A stretch of DNA of 64,000 nt from Codonopsis lanceolata (lineage: Eukaryota > Streptophyta > Magnoliopsida > Asterales > Campanulaceae). The stretch spans positions 92,051,401 through 92,115,400 of the forward strand of contig CM028379.1 of assembly GCA_013146195.2 (NCBI GenBank), read 5' to 3'. The position numbers were made by a program, and so were the translations under genes. Positions 36,307-47,676 of the stretch are shown one piece after another; position 1 is the first letter of the stretch, and the number at the start of each line of letters is the position of its first letter. The notes below the pieces were generated by a model, which worked only from the letters and a program-made list of their open reading frames with translations, was not told where the DNA came from and made no database searches.

Positions 36307-38101
36307 TGTGGGTTCCCGGGGTCGGAGCGCCCGCGCCCCGCGCGCCCTTGGATAGGGGTGCGCGTACGTGCGGATGCGGGACACCACTGCTCTCGTTCCA
36401 CCTTCCTTTATTTAGGGGAAGACGAAATCAAAAGTGCGAGAGGAGTGCTGTCTAAGATAGCGCGTTGGAATGCACCTCGGTTGCCTTTAGTGGATTTTTG
36501 ATCCAATATGGGAACTTTTGGATTTCCCGCATCAAGTTATCCCTTTTTTAGGGGATACGAGGATATGAGAATGCATCACCCTTTCATTCCCATTTTTCCT
36601 TTTTTAGGGGAAAACGGAAAAGTGCAAAAAAGGATGTTGCGACGCCCCCACTATGGATTTTATAAAAATAGCCTTATGACCCATTTCGGATCACTATGAG
36701 AGATTTGGGTTTCTCGCATCAAGTTATCCCTTGTTTAGGGGATACCAGGATATGGGAATACATCACCCTTCCATTCTCATTCTCCTTTTTTTAGGGGAAA
36801 ACGGAAAAGTGCAAGAAAGGAGTGTTGCGAGGCCCCACTGGATCCAAAATGTTTTATAGAGTCGCCATCTTTATTTTAAGGCAAAAATAAAGCAAAACCA
36901 AAAAAAGAAAAACCAGAGATTGTAAAATAGGTTCGGAGGCTAAGTTACGAGTTGGGAAGGTGCTAGGCACCCAACTCGCCCTTTGGTCTCAAAAATGGTT
37001 TTTGGCTAAAGTATGCTTATTGTTATATTTATTTAGCAAATAAACAAAACATTAAAAGACATGAAAGTAAAAGCAAATACATCCGCGGCTACATTATTTA
37101 CGGACTTGTAGCCGTTTCCTTACAATAATTACAAATATATTTAAAAATATTTGGCCATTATAACGGCTCTTTTACATAGTATTTTCTAACTAAATCTGGG
37201 CAGCACAACGACTTATATTATCTACATTGGGCCGGATTTAAATAACAACTTTTATAAAAATAATGCCCTTAAAGGCAATTACCTTTAGAGCGGAGTGTGC
37301 TCGCTCTGTCCTTCTCGGGAGAGGGAGACTTTTATTGCTGCTGCTGATGTGATTTGGGCAGAGTGACGGCTTTTTTGTGGTAGTTTTGGCTCATTCACTC
37401 GGGTAGAATAACATCTTAGTTTTGGTGGTTTTGACCTATTTGGTTGGGCGGAATAACGACTTATTTCGGGTGATTTCAGCCTATTTACTCGGGCAGAGTA
37501 ATTGCTTACTTTATAGATTTTGGGCCGGGGAAGTTGGGTGGATACCTAACTAAAAGGCTAGGGATCACTTTTAACCGGTGGATTTGTGTTTTGCCAGAGT
37601 TTGGACGGGGTTTGGAAGCTTTGGTGGGCTACACACTCCTATCTCACTTCTCTCGCTACTATCTCAGCGTTAAGACGACGCAGAGATTTTTCAGAGTTTC
37701 TTTGCGACTTAATCTTGTGTCTCTGAAGGGAGCCCATCACTCCTATTTATAGCTCGAAGAGGGGACTGATCGGGAATTATAAATTCCCTCAGCGCGCATC
37801 AATCTGTGATACACCGGCCTTCGTCGATTGTACAATACGTTAACTTTCAGAGGCACTGTAGCACAGTGGGTGCCGAATACACCATGGCATGGCGCGGCGC
37901 CAGTGCACCCTTTTGGCCGCGCCATGGCCCTATTCCAGGTTCAGTTTTGACACTTTCACCCCTCGCAATTTACTGTTTTGCGCATCCTGCTTTGCCTTTC
38001 GCATTTTCGACTCCTGTAACTTGACATTTGTTAAGTTTAAGCAGTTCTTGATATCACATGTCAGAGTCACATATCAGGGGTACGAAATTGGGGTGTCTAC
38101 A
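36307..38101 (-). repeat. Tat element 2 3' LTR
   Basis: The minus strand begins TGTAGACACCCCAATTTCG and ends GGGAACCCACA, 1795 bp. Contains about 190-bp subrepeats (CGCATCAAGTTATCCC at 36529 and 36715), as in the other LTRs of the family. Small frames inside are not genes. Confidence 0.9.
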
Positions 38102-38112
38102 GAGCCCCTCAA
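38102..38112 (-). promoter_or_regulatory. Tat element 2 polypurine tract
   Basis: The minus strand reads TTGAGGGGCTC directly before the LTR start TGTAGACACC, the position of the plus-strand primer. Confidence 0.65.
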
Positions 38113-38334
38113 CAATGAAGTCTACGGGTAACCCGAGGCTTACTGAGTAGACGAACATCGTTGATAAACAATAGACTCTCCAATTTCGTCCAATTAAAAT
38201 GGGAGAGAAATGCAACATGTAACAGTTATAATGCAACAGTTTATCATTCTAACCAAACTCTATAACCTAGACATATTTAGTCGGTTATAACAGGTTATTG
38301 TAGTTTTTAAGCAGATATGTAAATGAAGTGCTCT

Positions 38335-38673
38335 GATGGTCGGATCTACTAATGTAGGTTGCCTACGTATTCCTTAATAAAGGAAATCAGACCAAACGTA
38401 GTTCAGGCCAAAACCTAAACTATCACTCGTGCAACGGTCGTGCCTAGCGAAATAGGCTGCCTACGTATCCTTATACAAGGAATCAGACCGAGACGTAGTT
38501 CACTCAGCCGGGGATCAAATGCTGCGGTGCAAGTGCGGCAATGCTAAATGATCAAGTGCGGCAAAGCTTTATCAAATGAGTGCTGCAAAGGTAATTATAA
38601 CGTGATGTGATGGTCGCGTCTACCGAGATAGATTGCCTACGTATCCTTAGATAAGGAATCAGACCAATCGTAG
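38335..38673 (-). repeat. Three hairpin-forming direct repeats in Tat 3' region
   Basis: Units centred on GCCTACGTATCCTTA..TAAGGAATCAGACC..CGTAG occur with CTACG/CGTAG pairs at 38363/38397, 38461/38494 and 38637/38669. Each can fold with a CTACG/CGTAG outer stem and a TCCTTA/TAAGGA inner stem. Related words occur widely in Tat-type elements of other plants (from memory). Confidence 0.8.
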
Positions 38674-39050
38674 TTCGCCTGCGGCTGTGCGGCATTGTTG
38701 AATCTTGCACTTAATTAGATTTGCTTAAAATCATTCCACTTGATTGTCAGCCAAGAAATTCAAGTAATCTTTGGTCAGCCCGAAATTATTTTGTCAGCTA
38801 TTCACTTCAACTGACCTTAATGTTTAAGTGTCAGTTTGATTTTCCTTATTTGTTTAATCATATACTTGTACTGACACTTTCCTACTTTGTGTTTTTGGTA
38901 GATATTCTGCTAGAAAATATTTCCCAGGATCTTTTGAGATCTTGCATCTGCCAAACACATTTTCAAATTCAAAATGTGTTCCTAACGGGTTGCTTTTGAA
39001 GACTATCTATAAATACCCACTGGAAGCATTTTTTAAGATAACAATTCTTA

Positions 39051-41450
39051 CAGAAGTTCTTATTAATGGCTCTCCCTCTGGCTTTTTTACCTCCTCTCGT
39101 GGTCTTCGTCAGGGAGACCCTCTTTCCCCAAGTCTGTTTATTCTAGCAGCTGATGTGCTTAGTAGAAGTCTCAATGCATTGCATAATTCGATGGCTCGCT
39201 CTCGGTTTTCAACTCTAAGTGGCTGCCCAATTATTTCCCACCTTTCGTTTGCTGATGATGTTATAATTTTTTGCAACGGGAATAGTTGGTCTATTCAAAA
39301 ACACTTGGATTTGCTTCAGCTCTATGAACAAATGTCTGGCCAACTTATTAATAGAGCCAAAAGCAGAATTTATGTTGCTCCCTCCATCAGCTCTGCCAGG
39401 GCCAGTCGCATTGCAGATTCTTTTGGCTTTCGATTGGGCTCTCTTCCCATTACTTATCTGGGTTGCCCCCTTTATTACGGGCGAAAATCTAGAAGCATTT
39501 TTTATCCTCTCCTTGTCAAGCTTCAAGCTAGAGTGGAATCTTGGTTAGGATCCTTCCTTAACGCGGCTGGGAAAATTACCCTTATCCGTCATGTTCTTCA
39601 ATCCATCTCAGCTTATCTTCTGGCCTCTTTGGATCCTCCCAAGTCAGTTATCAATTTGATTGAGCGTTTCTTCGCGAATTTCTTTTGGAGTAACTCTGAT
39701 GGTGCTCATAAATTTCACTGGATTGCTTGGCGCTCCTGTTGCAAACCCAAGTCCTCAGGTGGTCTCGGAATCCCCTCTCTTTCTTCTTTGGTTCAGGCTT
39801 ATTCCATTAAACTTTGGTGGCGCTTCCGTTCCTCTAACAACATTTGGTCTGAATTTCTGAAAGCTAGATATTGTTCTTCAGTGCACGCCACGATTTCGGC
39901 TTTAAAGGGCTCTCATGTTTGGCGTCGTCTAAAACTTATCCAACCCATTGCCGAACCACACATTCACTGGAACATTGGCCTTGGTGACTGCTCTATTTGG
40001 TTTGATAATTGGCTTCCTGGACAGCCCCTTACTCGTCCTCCTGACTGTGAGCTTGTTTATGTTAAAGACTTATTTGATTCTTCCGGACTCAATCTCACTT
40101 CTTTGGCCATTTCTATTCTTCCGGAATCTGCCAGAACTGTTATTCTGGATCAGCGCATTACTCTTTCTTCCCAGCCTGACAACCCGTGTTGGACAGTACA
40201 TTCATCTGGTAAATTTTCCCTCTCTTCGGCCTTCTCTATCCTCACTCCGGCAGCTAATACATTCCCTTCAGCTAAGTTTATCTGGCATAAACTTCTGCCC
40301 CCTCACTTGGGCGTCTTTCTTTGGCGTTTAATGCTGAAGCGTCTCCCTATTGATGAAGCCCTGATTCATAAAGGCTTCCAAATTGTTTCTCAGTATGTTT
40401 GTTGCTCACAACATTCCATTGAAACTTTTAATCATCTCTTTATCCATGGTCAGTTCGCTTCTTCGATCTGGTTGGCTTTCAGTTCGTCCCATAATCTCTC
40501 TATATTGGGAGATACCATTATGCACAGATGTATGGCAGGCTGGAGTTCCTCTTCCACAGCTCATAAGTTACTCCCTTCTCTTATTCTTTGGCATAATTGG
40601 AAGGTCCGTAATGCTATAATCTATGACAACTCTGGTTTGTCTATTTCTTCTGTTATCCATGCTATTTCTCAAGATCTCTCTATTATTATGGGAAGTGGGA
40701 ATTTCTTTATCCGGCAGAATCTATCGGGTCCCTTTATTTCCTTTGCTATTAGAAGGCAAAGACGGATTCAAGCTGTTTCTTGGTCTAGGCCGACTGGTCC
40801 TTTTATTAAACTGAACTCGGATGGTGCGAGTCGGGGTAATCCGGGAATTAGCGGTGGCGGGGGAATTATTCGTGATTCTGAAGGTAAAATTATTTTTGCT
40901 TATGCCTCCTTTTATGGTTCTGCTACGAACACTGAGGCAGAATGTAAGGCCCTTTTTCAGGGAGTTTGTTGGCTTCATTCTCACGGTTTTCGTCAGGTCA
41001 TAGTTGAGATGGATTCTATGATTTTATATAATTGCCTCACTAAAGGACATCATTTTCCCTGGGCTCTTCATTATTATATTCGAGGCATTTTATCCATGCA
41101 AATGGACTCCTTGTTTATCTTCAGCCACTGTTATAGAGAAGCTAATTCTGTCGCTGACGGGCTTGCTAATTATGCTATTGATTCGCGGTTGGACTCTGAG
41201 TTTTCCTCTCTTGATGTCTTGCCTGCTCTTATTAGAGGGAATTATATCTTGGATAGACATGGTATTTCTCAAATTCGTATTTCATAGGTCTTTAGCTCTT
41301 TATTGTATCTATTTCGTTTTCGAGGTTAGGCTCCTTTGTCCCCCCATATATAAGGGTAAGGCTGGTTGTCCCCCTCAAGTTTGTATTTTTCTTTTAATTA
41401 ATAAAACTATGCAGGGTACCGTCCCTGTTTCCTAAAATATATATATATAT
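39051..41450 (+). mobile_element. 5'-truncated L1-type LINE
   Basis: Starts inside the RT domain (VLINGSPSGFF at about 39057) and ends after AATAAAACTATGCAGGGTACC with an (AT)n tail at 41439-41453 instead of a plain poly(A). 5' truncation is the normal outcome of target-primed reverse transcription. Flanks CAATTCTTACAG and CAATTTCTCTGTG are similar but not identical, so I do not claim a duplication. Confidence 0.8.
39057..41287 (+). pseudogene. LINE ORF2: RT, zf-RVT and RNase H (5'-truncated)
   Basis: One uninterrupted frame of over 740 codons; the nominal Met at 38942 lies in LTR sequence and is not a true start. Domains in order: RT palm motifs SSRGLRQGDPLSPSLFIL and SFADDVIIF (catalytic Asp pair); thumb (GSLPITYLGCPLYYGR, AAGKITLIRHVLQSI); zf-RVT region (FIWHKLLPPHLGVFLWRL; CCSQHSIETFNHLF); and a plant-type RNase H (LNSDGASRGNPG, TEAECKAL, EMDS, REANSVADGLAN) with the catalytic D-E-D-D set visible. 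The endonuclease and RT fingers are missing. The clean frame suggests a rather young insertion, unlike its surroundings. Confidence 0.9.
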
Positions 41451-42136
41451 ATACTTTCAATTTCTCTGTGACTTTATCTCCCAAGAAAACATTAGCTAGA
41501 TACTCTCATTTGAATATTTCTTTCTAGTTATTGTTTAGGCAAACACTGAGTGATTTATTTCAAAATACTTAGAAATCAGTCAGTTTGTCTCACGAGTTTG
41601 ATTGCTTCTCAATCATTCTCCACAAACACTTGTCTTTTGTTGTACACTGATCCATTAGAGATCAAATAGATTTTTAATAAAATTAGTGCTCTTCAAAAAT
41701 CCAAGTCTGACCAACTTAGTAGTGGACGTAGCAGTTTATCTGTGAACCACTTCAACTGATTTTTCAGCCGCTTCTTAAATACTTGCAAACTGACTCAACA
41801 CTTAAGAAGTTTTTCAACTAATTAAGTGTCAGTCAGTTAACAACAATTGTTTCCTTAATTGTTCAGTTAATTTGTATTTCAATTTTCTCTCTATTTTCAG
41901 TGATCAACATTAAAAACTTCTTTTGAAAAACCGTTGTGTCAGCCAGCTGACCAACATTTATCAGCTTAAGCATTTTCAAAAGTGTCAGCCAGCTGACCAA
42001 TTCTTCAGCTGACTGATAAAACTAAGTTTTCCGCTGTCAATCTTATAAGTTTTTCAAATTAACCCTCGAAGTTTTTTTAAAGGCTATTCACCCCCCCCCT
42101 CTAGCCTTAACTGTTGCCATCTGGACTTACAGGCAT

Positions 42137-42350
42137 GAATTGTCTCCTCAGGAACTCAGCCTTCATCGGAGGACAAGACCTTTCCCTCTGATCTGGGGTT
42201 GTATGCCCCTTAAAGGAAAGTTTTCCAACACAGTGATTGATGTCTGGAATTCAATGTCTCCTTGGGAACTCAGCCTTCATTGGAGGACAAAGCCTTTCCC
42301 TTGCCCCGGGGTTGCCTGCCCCGTTAGGAAAGTCTTCCAAACATCATACA
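42137..42350 (-). repeat. 110-bp tandem duplication in Tat 3' region
   Basis: GAATTGTCTCCTCAGGAAC at 42137 and GAATTCAATGTCTCCTTGGG at 42247 start two diverged units sharing AACTCAGCCTTCAT(C/T)GGAGGACAA and a GGGGTTG..TGCCCC block. Confidence 0.75.
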
Positions 42351-44640
42351 AATGCACTGAAAAAAGGAAAATACCTTCCTTTTCTTACCTTTGCCGTGCC
42401 CATGCGGCAAATTGCTGCTGATGTTGCTTTGCTGCTTCTTGCTGCTTTACGCTGTTCTTTGATGTTCTTGCTGCACTTTGCTGGGAATTCTTCTTTTGTC
42501 ACAGTTCCAGCCATTGCTGGAAAATTGTTTTCCATGTTCCGCTATATTTTCGGCTTTAGCTGGAAAATCTTTCTTAATGCTGCTGCATTTTTTTCCTTTA
42601 CTGCTCTTTCTAACCTCGGTTAGAAATTTCCTTTTCCTTTGCTGCCGCATCTCTTGGGTTCCAGCTGAAATCATCTTTTCTTTCCTTTTGCTGCTGTTTT
42701 TCTTTTCGCTCCATTTTCTAGCTTCAGCCGAAAGTTTCTTCTTCTGCCGCCGCATTTTCCTTTGTTGCATGCACTTAAAATTTTTCTTTTTTTTTCTTGT
42801 ACATGCATTTTCCCCTCTCCCGATTTTTTTTGTTTTTGTTTTTTTTTCTCTCTCTTTTTTCTTCTTTATTCTGCGTGCTCGCCATTTCTCTTTATTTGCA
42901 TGCTTATTATTTGTTTATTTTTTCTCTTTTTCTTTTCTTTTTATCTTTTTTTAGATCTGCCTGGATATACTTCAGATCTGCTAGATTTTGACACTGTTTG
43001 ACACTTTTGAAGCATTCCTGACTTTATTAATAATGCTTATGTATGTCCTATTTATGCCTAAATGATGCAATTGGGTAATGATGCATGAAATTTATGCAAT
43101 TTATTCTTGTGATGCATGATTGAACTAGTGGTCACTATTTGACCCTACTATGCATGATTTATACTATAAATGCAATTGGAGCTATATGATGCATGTTCTA
43201 AGCTAAAACATATTTTTGCATGCTATGTGTTCACGAAACGGACTTTTCGGAATACAATTCAAATTTTTCTGAACACATTTTCGGACACATTTTTCGGATG
43301 AATATGGAACAAAACAGATACATTTTATGCCCTAAAATTTATTTTTCATGCATGCTTATGCTGCAGGGACATAGTAAATGCCATGGGAATATTTACTTTC
43401 ATGATTGGTGGCATTTTATTTTCTTTTTAGCGCACCTCTAATGCAGCTTATTGGACAATAAATGCAAATGATGGATGCATGTATTACTTTATTTGATACA
43501 AATGTAATGCATAAAAATTATAGGATGCTTACTAACATGATGCATGAGTATTTTTTATTCTATCATGCATACGATAATGCAGTACGTATTTTTAAAATGC
43601 AAAATACACTTTTATGATGTATAGGATGCAAAAATACCTATTTAGATGCAAAACAACACATATAATCTCTCTCTTTTTTTTTTTGGTTAAAACCTGTATA
43701 AACATTTACAATGCAATATAATTTTATATGATGCAAAATAAATATAAATAAATAAATAAATGCAGACTCAAAACGCACGCACAAAGCAAAGCTATAATGA
43801 TACCTAATGGGTAATGACACGTTGTATCTCAGAAACGGATTTTAAAGGAATATACCTTTGGGCTCGAGCGGGCTTCCCTCTTTTTTTTTTCATGATATGC
43901 GGGGAGAGGAAAAGGCAGTCACCTCCTCCTGTTCTCGGTCATATAATTGTTGCAGGGCTACACTTGGCATAAGGCTATTCTCATAGCCTCTGCATTTTTC
44001 TTCGCAATCAGACAGGGCAGCAGTGAATGGTCAGAACCCAAGTCGTCTGGCTGTTTCAGGACAACGGCAGTGCGGATAATGAATAGGACGATGACACTTC
44101 TGGTGCTTCTTATTCTGATGAGACTGAGCCTTTTATGTGCCTTACAGAAGAAGTATATGGACCCGGCTGGGCGGACGCCGCAGACATTGATGGACCACCT
44201 TGGGGCTTAGGCTGCAAAAGAGGGGATAGTTTCTGGGGAAACAAGGGGGGATATAGGCAATAAATAGACATGTACATGCAATTAATGTATAACCTAAATT
44301 TCTTTAGCAATTATTCCTAAGTTTCACCTTAGGACCTGTAATATTATATTTTAGCGTTTTATTGCGAGTTTCCTGTCGTGGTTTTTCTTCTTTTTCTTTT
44401 GTCAGTCGAGCCCCTTGCATGCTGAAGACTGGAGGTAGGATGCCGAGGTTTCAAAAAGTGCTTTCCCTCCCCTTTTTCTCCTGATATATATTTTTATTTT
44501 GCTCTAACTTTTGCCTAGGCTGTCCTTTCGGGTTTTCAACCTAGCGAGCCCTTATTTCTCCTTTTTATTTTTTTTATTTTCTCTAATTTTTTCCTAGGGC
44601 GCCCTTTCGGGTTTTCAGCCTAGCGAGCTGGAGGGGGAAG
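42351..44640 (-). other. Tat element 2 3' untranslated region
   Basis: 42360-42980 is strongly T/C-rich on the plus strand with repeated TTGCTGC and CAGCTGAAA-like words; frames there encode Phe/Leu/Ser or Lys-rich runs and are not believed. 43020-43640 is dense in TGATGCA/ATGCATGA words. 43640-44640 has T-rich runs and the repeated phrase CCCTTTCGGGTTTTCA..CCTAGCGAGC (44523, 44602). No gene seen. Confidence 0.5.
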
Positions 44641-44659
44641 CACTTGCCAGATAGGGTGG

Positions 44660-45860
44660 CTCAAGCATAATACCTTTTAAGCTTGTCAAGGTTGAAGGAC
44701 TGAATGAGATCTTCTCCTTCTTGGTTCGTGAGGAGCACGGCACCTCCTGACCGGATTTCTTTGACAATATACAGTCTCATCCATGGAGATTTCCATTTTA
44801 TTATGGATCATGTTGTGGAAGAGAGTGATAGAAGCCCTTTCATAACTAGCCCCGGCATTTTTCAGCCCAAACGACATGACAGTGTAGCAATAAGTTCCCC
44901 AAGGAGTAGTGAATAAGGTCTTCTCCTAGTCCTCTGCTGCCATTTTGATATGATTAGAGCCCAGCATGCCGTCGATGAAGGATCTGATTTTATGAGTAGC
45001 AACGACGTCTACCACAATATCAATATTGGGTAGAGGGAACTCATCTTTGGGCGACGCCTTGTTGAGGTCGCGGAAGTCTACGCAAATCCGGACCTTCCCG
45101 TTGGGCTTGGGAACGGTCACTATATTGGACAGCCAGATCGGGTATTTTACTACTCAAATGAAATTGACGTGCAGCTGCTTCATGATTTCTTCTTTAACTT
45201 GTGGTGACCATTCCGGCTTAATCCGACAGAACTTTTGCTTGATTGGCCGAGCACCCGGATATATGGGGATCCGGTGTTCGACTATGGCTGGATCTAGCCC
45301 CAACATATCTTCATAGGACCAGACGAATATGTCCACGAAATCTTTGAGGAGATCAATGAGTGCTACCTTTTCAGAGCCTTGCAGGTAGCTGCCGATTTTG
45401 ATTTCTTTGATTTCATTGTTCAGCCCCAGATTAATAGTGGATAAGTCTTCAGTTGCTGTTGATGAGTGATGATGTTCCTGGTGCTCAACTTCCTTTGCAA
45501 GCTCAAGCAAATAATTTTTATCTTTTGGATCCATTTCATTAAATGACTCATTATTATAATTATTATTTAATGTATCTTTTAATGTAGGTGCAACTAAGGA
45601 ATAAGCAAAGACAATTAGATTATCATAAAAAAGCAAACCGTACAGGGTTTATTACATTGTTAAGGACCTGGGGTTTGAGATCCTCAACTTTAGGGAGTGG
45701 ATCGATAGATGACCAATCCGTAAAGCTAGGGAAAGGAATAGGAATAATATATCCGAAGCGGTCCACCAGATCTGCGGGCGTCAAAAGCGGGCCAGTCGTT
45801 TACTAGTTCTGCAGAAGCTTTTTAGAAATAAACTCAAACTCAGTAGGGAGCTTCTCATAA
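44660..45860 (-). pseudogene. Tat pol remnant: RT plus integrase tail
   Basis: Leftward, 45636-45154 holds the pre-RT linker (SYEDMLGLDPAIVEHRIPIY; RIKPEWSPQVKEEIMKQL), then a stop. 45120-44926 has VPKPNGKVRICVDFRDLNKA and ends at an amber codon (44926-44928). 44877 onward reads MSFGLKNAGASYERA. All three are in one frame. The RT sequence breaks off before the YVDD motif and joins, in another frame, VKEIRSGGAVLLTNQEGEDL and NLDKLKRYY at about 44775-44660, which resembles the integrase C-terminal tail of Tat. So the catalytic RT core, RNase H and most of integrase are deleted. No protease lies between gag and RT. Confidence 0.8.
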
Positions 45861-45876
45861 TCAGTGCCTTTGCCTA

Positions 45877-46736
45877 TCATACCCAGGAAGCTGTCGCTTG
45901 GTCTTTGCCAGAGTGGTCACCTCTTTTCAGGTTTGGTCGGTAGGCTCGGCCAGATCGGGTAAGGTGGCTAACATCTCCACCAACCCAAGTGGCTCTTTCA
46001 ATATTGCAAATACTTCGGCTACCCAGGATAGTGTCCCAAGAGAGCATATTGCAGCTATGCTCTTTTATGGATGGGGATGGAAAGAAAGGAACAAGGATAT
46101 ATGGTAATGGGTGTTTATTTGTTTCGAACTTGGGTACACAAAAGTTTTCACCAACCTCAATCATGTTGATTTGAGGTAGAGGGTTATTGACTGTATTTGG
46201 TCTGGGAGGAGGCTTTTCAATAACCTTATCATCTATAAGATTCTGGATAGCATCTCTGAGCATATAACATTTATCGGTGAGGTGACCACTGCAGCGATGG
46301 TATTCACAGTACTGGGCATGATTCCAAGTCCTGGGCAGGGGGTTCGGTGGCTTATAATTTTCCATAGGCTTTAGCACTCCTTGTGCCATTAGCCCCTGTA
46401 GGATCACAGACTGGGGGGCTTGCAGTTCATCATAATGTCGATTCTCCTTGTTCTGATTTCTGAAATTTCTGTTCAGGCCATTATTCCCTCCGACTGTGTT
46501 GACAGACTTGTCCACTCCATAAGACCATGAAACAGTGCCATAACTTTGGGTAGGAAAAGTGGCTGATGCATTTCCTACCATATTGACGACTGGTGCTAGT
46601 GTGGCTGTGACTGTCTTTCCTTTAGAGTAACAGAAAGAGCTGGGAGGCGTATTGACTTGTAATTGCCCCGTCTGTATATCTTCATCAATACGGGCTCCTA
46701 TCTCCACTATTTCTTTAAAATTGGTGTAGGGGAGAT
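45877..46736 (-). pseudogene. Tat gag, C-terminal half
   Basis: Continuation of gag after the sirevirus insertion; the nominal Met at 46896 lies in the sirevirus LTR and is false. From 46736 the frame reads NFKEIVEIGARIDEDIQTGQ, a Gly/Asn-rich linker, LQGLMAQGVLKP, then a zinc knuckle CEYHRCSGHLTDKC (CX3HX4HX4C-like with His), the linker ALQNLIDD-type helix, and VSHLTRSGRAYRP just before where protease should start. It ends at a stop at 45877. The knuckle would bind element RNA. Confidence 0.85.
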
Positions 46737-47619
46737 TGTAAGGGTAAAATAGGTCATGTCTATTTTTACTTATTTCCCCTTTCATGGTCAAAATATTATT
46801 TTTGTAAAGTTTGTGGTAATTTAGGATTTGATATCTTTTATTAGATTTAGTTGTAGTATATTTGGTATCACAATCTTTTATTAGATATTGGTACATCTTT
46901 TTTGGTAACTAAATCTTAGCATAAATCCTAGTCAAACCAAGATTCTTGAACACTTTCATATTTGGTAATAAAATCTCAAGGATTTGGTAAGTTGTTGGAT
47001 TTCCTTATTGCTAATCCTTTTCCTTGTAGTAGATGGGCTGTTTTCGTGTTTGTAGGACATCGTATAGCTATAAATAAAGGAGCAAGGATACGGGCTGTTT
47101 GCAGAGCTTGAACGTGAGAATAAAAGCCATTAAAAGCTGTGAGAAGATAACAAGTTTTCAGAAGCTATTTTCAGTTCAGAAGAGAAGCTGTTCGGCTGAA
47201 GCTGTTGATGTTATAACATTGGGAGTAACATCAAAGTTCTGAAAACTGTTTTGTCTTCCTGTTCAGTCTTAGGAAGTTGATTTTGTTTCTTCCCACGTTT
47301 TGTCTAATCTGTTTATGTGGGGTTTTTGTTCTCCAAGACTCATTGTCTTGTGAGAATATTTTGTGAGTGATTTCACAATTGATTTTGTAAAACGATTATT
47401 ATTTTTAGTGAAATCTTTGTGGCCTTGAGGCTAGGTCTACAAGTATTATCTTGTAGATTGTTTTTGGTAAACGTTTGCATTCAGTTTTCTGTTTTGTTGT
47501 TTATTCTTCCGCTGCCATAATCTTCTTTGACCATTGTGATTCCCATTGTAGCTACATTCACAGCTACATTGGAAATTACTTTGGTTTCTCTTGAGAATCC
47601 TAGGTATTGTGTTCTTTCA
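46737..47619 (+). repeat. Sirevirus 5' LTR
   Basis: TGTAAGGGTAAAATAGG to GTGTTCTTTCA, 883 bp. TATA-like GCTATAAATAAAGG at about 47067. Carries the palindrome ATTGTAGCTACATT at 47545-47558. Confidence 0.95.
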
Positions 47620-47621
47620 AT

Positions 47622-47633
47622 TGGTATCAGAGC
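47622..47633 (+). promoter_or_regulatory. Sirevirus primer binding site (initiator tRNA-Met)
   Basis: TGGTATCAGAGC, two bases after the LTR: complement of the plant initiator tRNA-Met 3' end, standard for Ty1/copia. Confidence 0.95.
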
Positions 47634-47676
47634 CTTCTCTTGACATCACTAAGAGTTGATTCTGGTCATAGTTGTG

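Larger units (their letters stand above)
38696..42115 (+). mobile_element. Solo sirevirus-type LTR, interrupted by a LINE
   Basis: Begins TGTTGAATCTTGCAC and ends near CACCCCCCCCCTCTAGCC, the C-tract motif seen before the LTR end at 13310. The LTR parts are 38696-about 39050 and about 41450-42115, together about 1.0 kb. They contain TCAGCCAGCTGAC repeats (41942, 41986) and a TATA-like CTATAAATACC at 39006. GGCAT (38691-38695) and GCCAT (42116-42120) may be a decayed target duplication. Tat sequence resumes on both sides. Confidence 0.65.

Noticed and set aside
38942..39056. N-terminus of the 781-codon LINE frame
   Set aside because: It translates sirevirus LTR sequence; LINE homology starts at VLINGSPSG.
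42478..42954. 158-codon Phe/Leu-rich frame and the opposite Lys-rich frame (42447-42770)
   Set aside because: Both arise from a polypyrimidine low-complexity stretch in the Tat 3' region; no domain, and the stretch lies in untranslated element DNA.
45877..46896. 339-codon minus-strand ORF as one gene
   Set aside because: The first 53 codons are sirevirus LTR (above 46736); only the rest is Tat gag.
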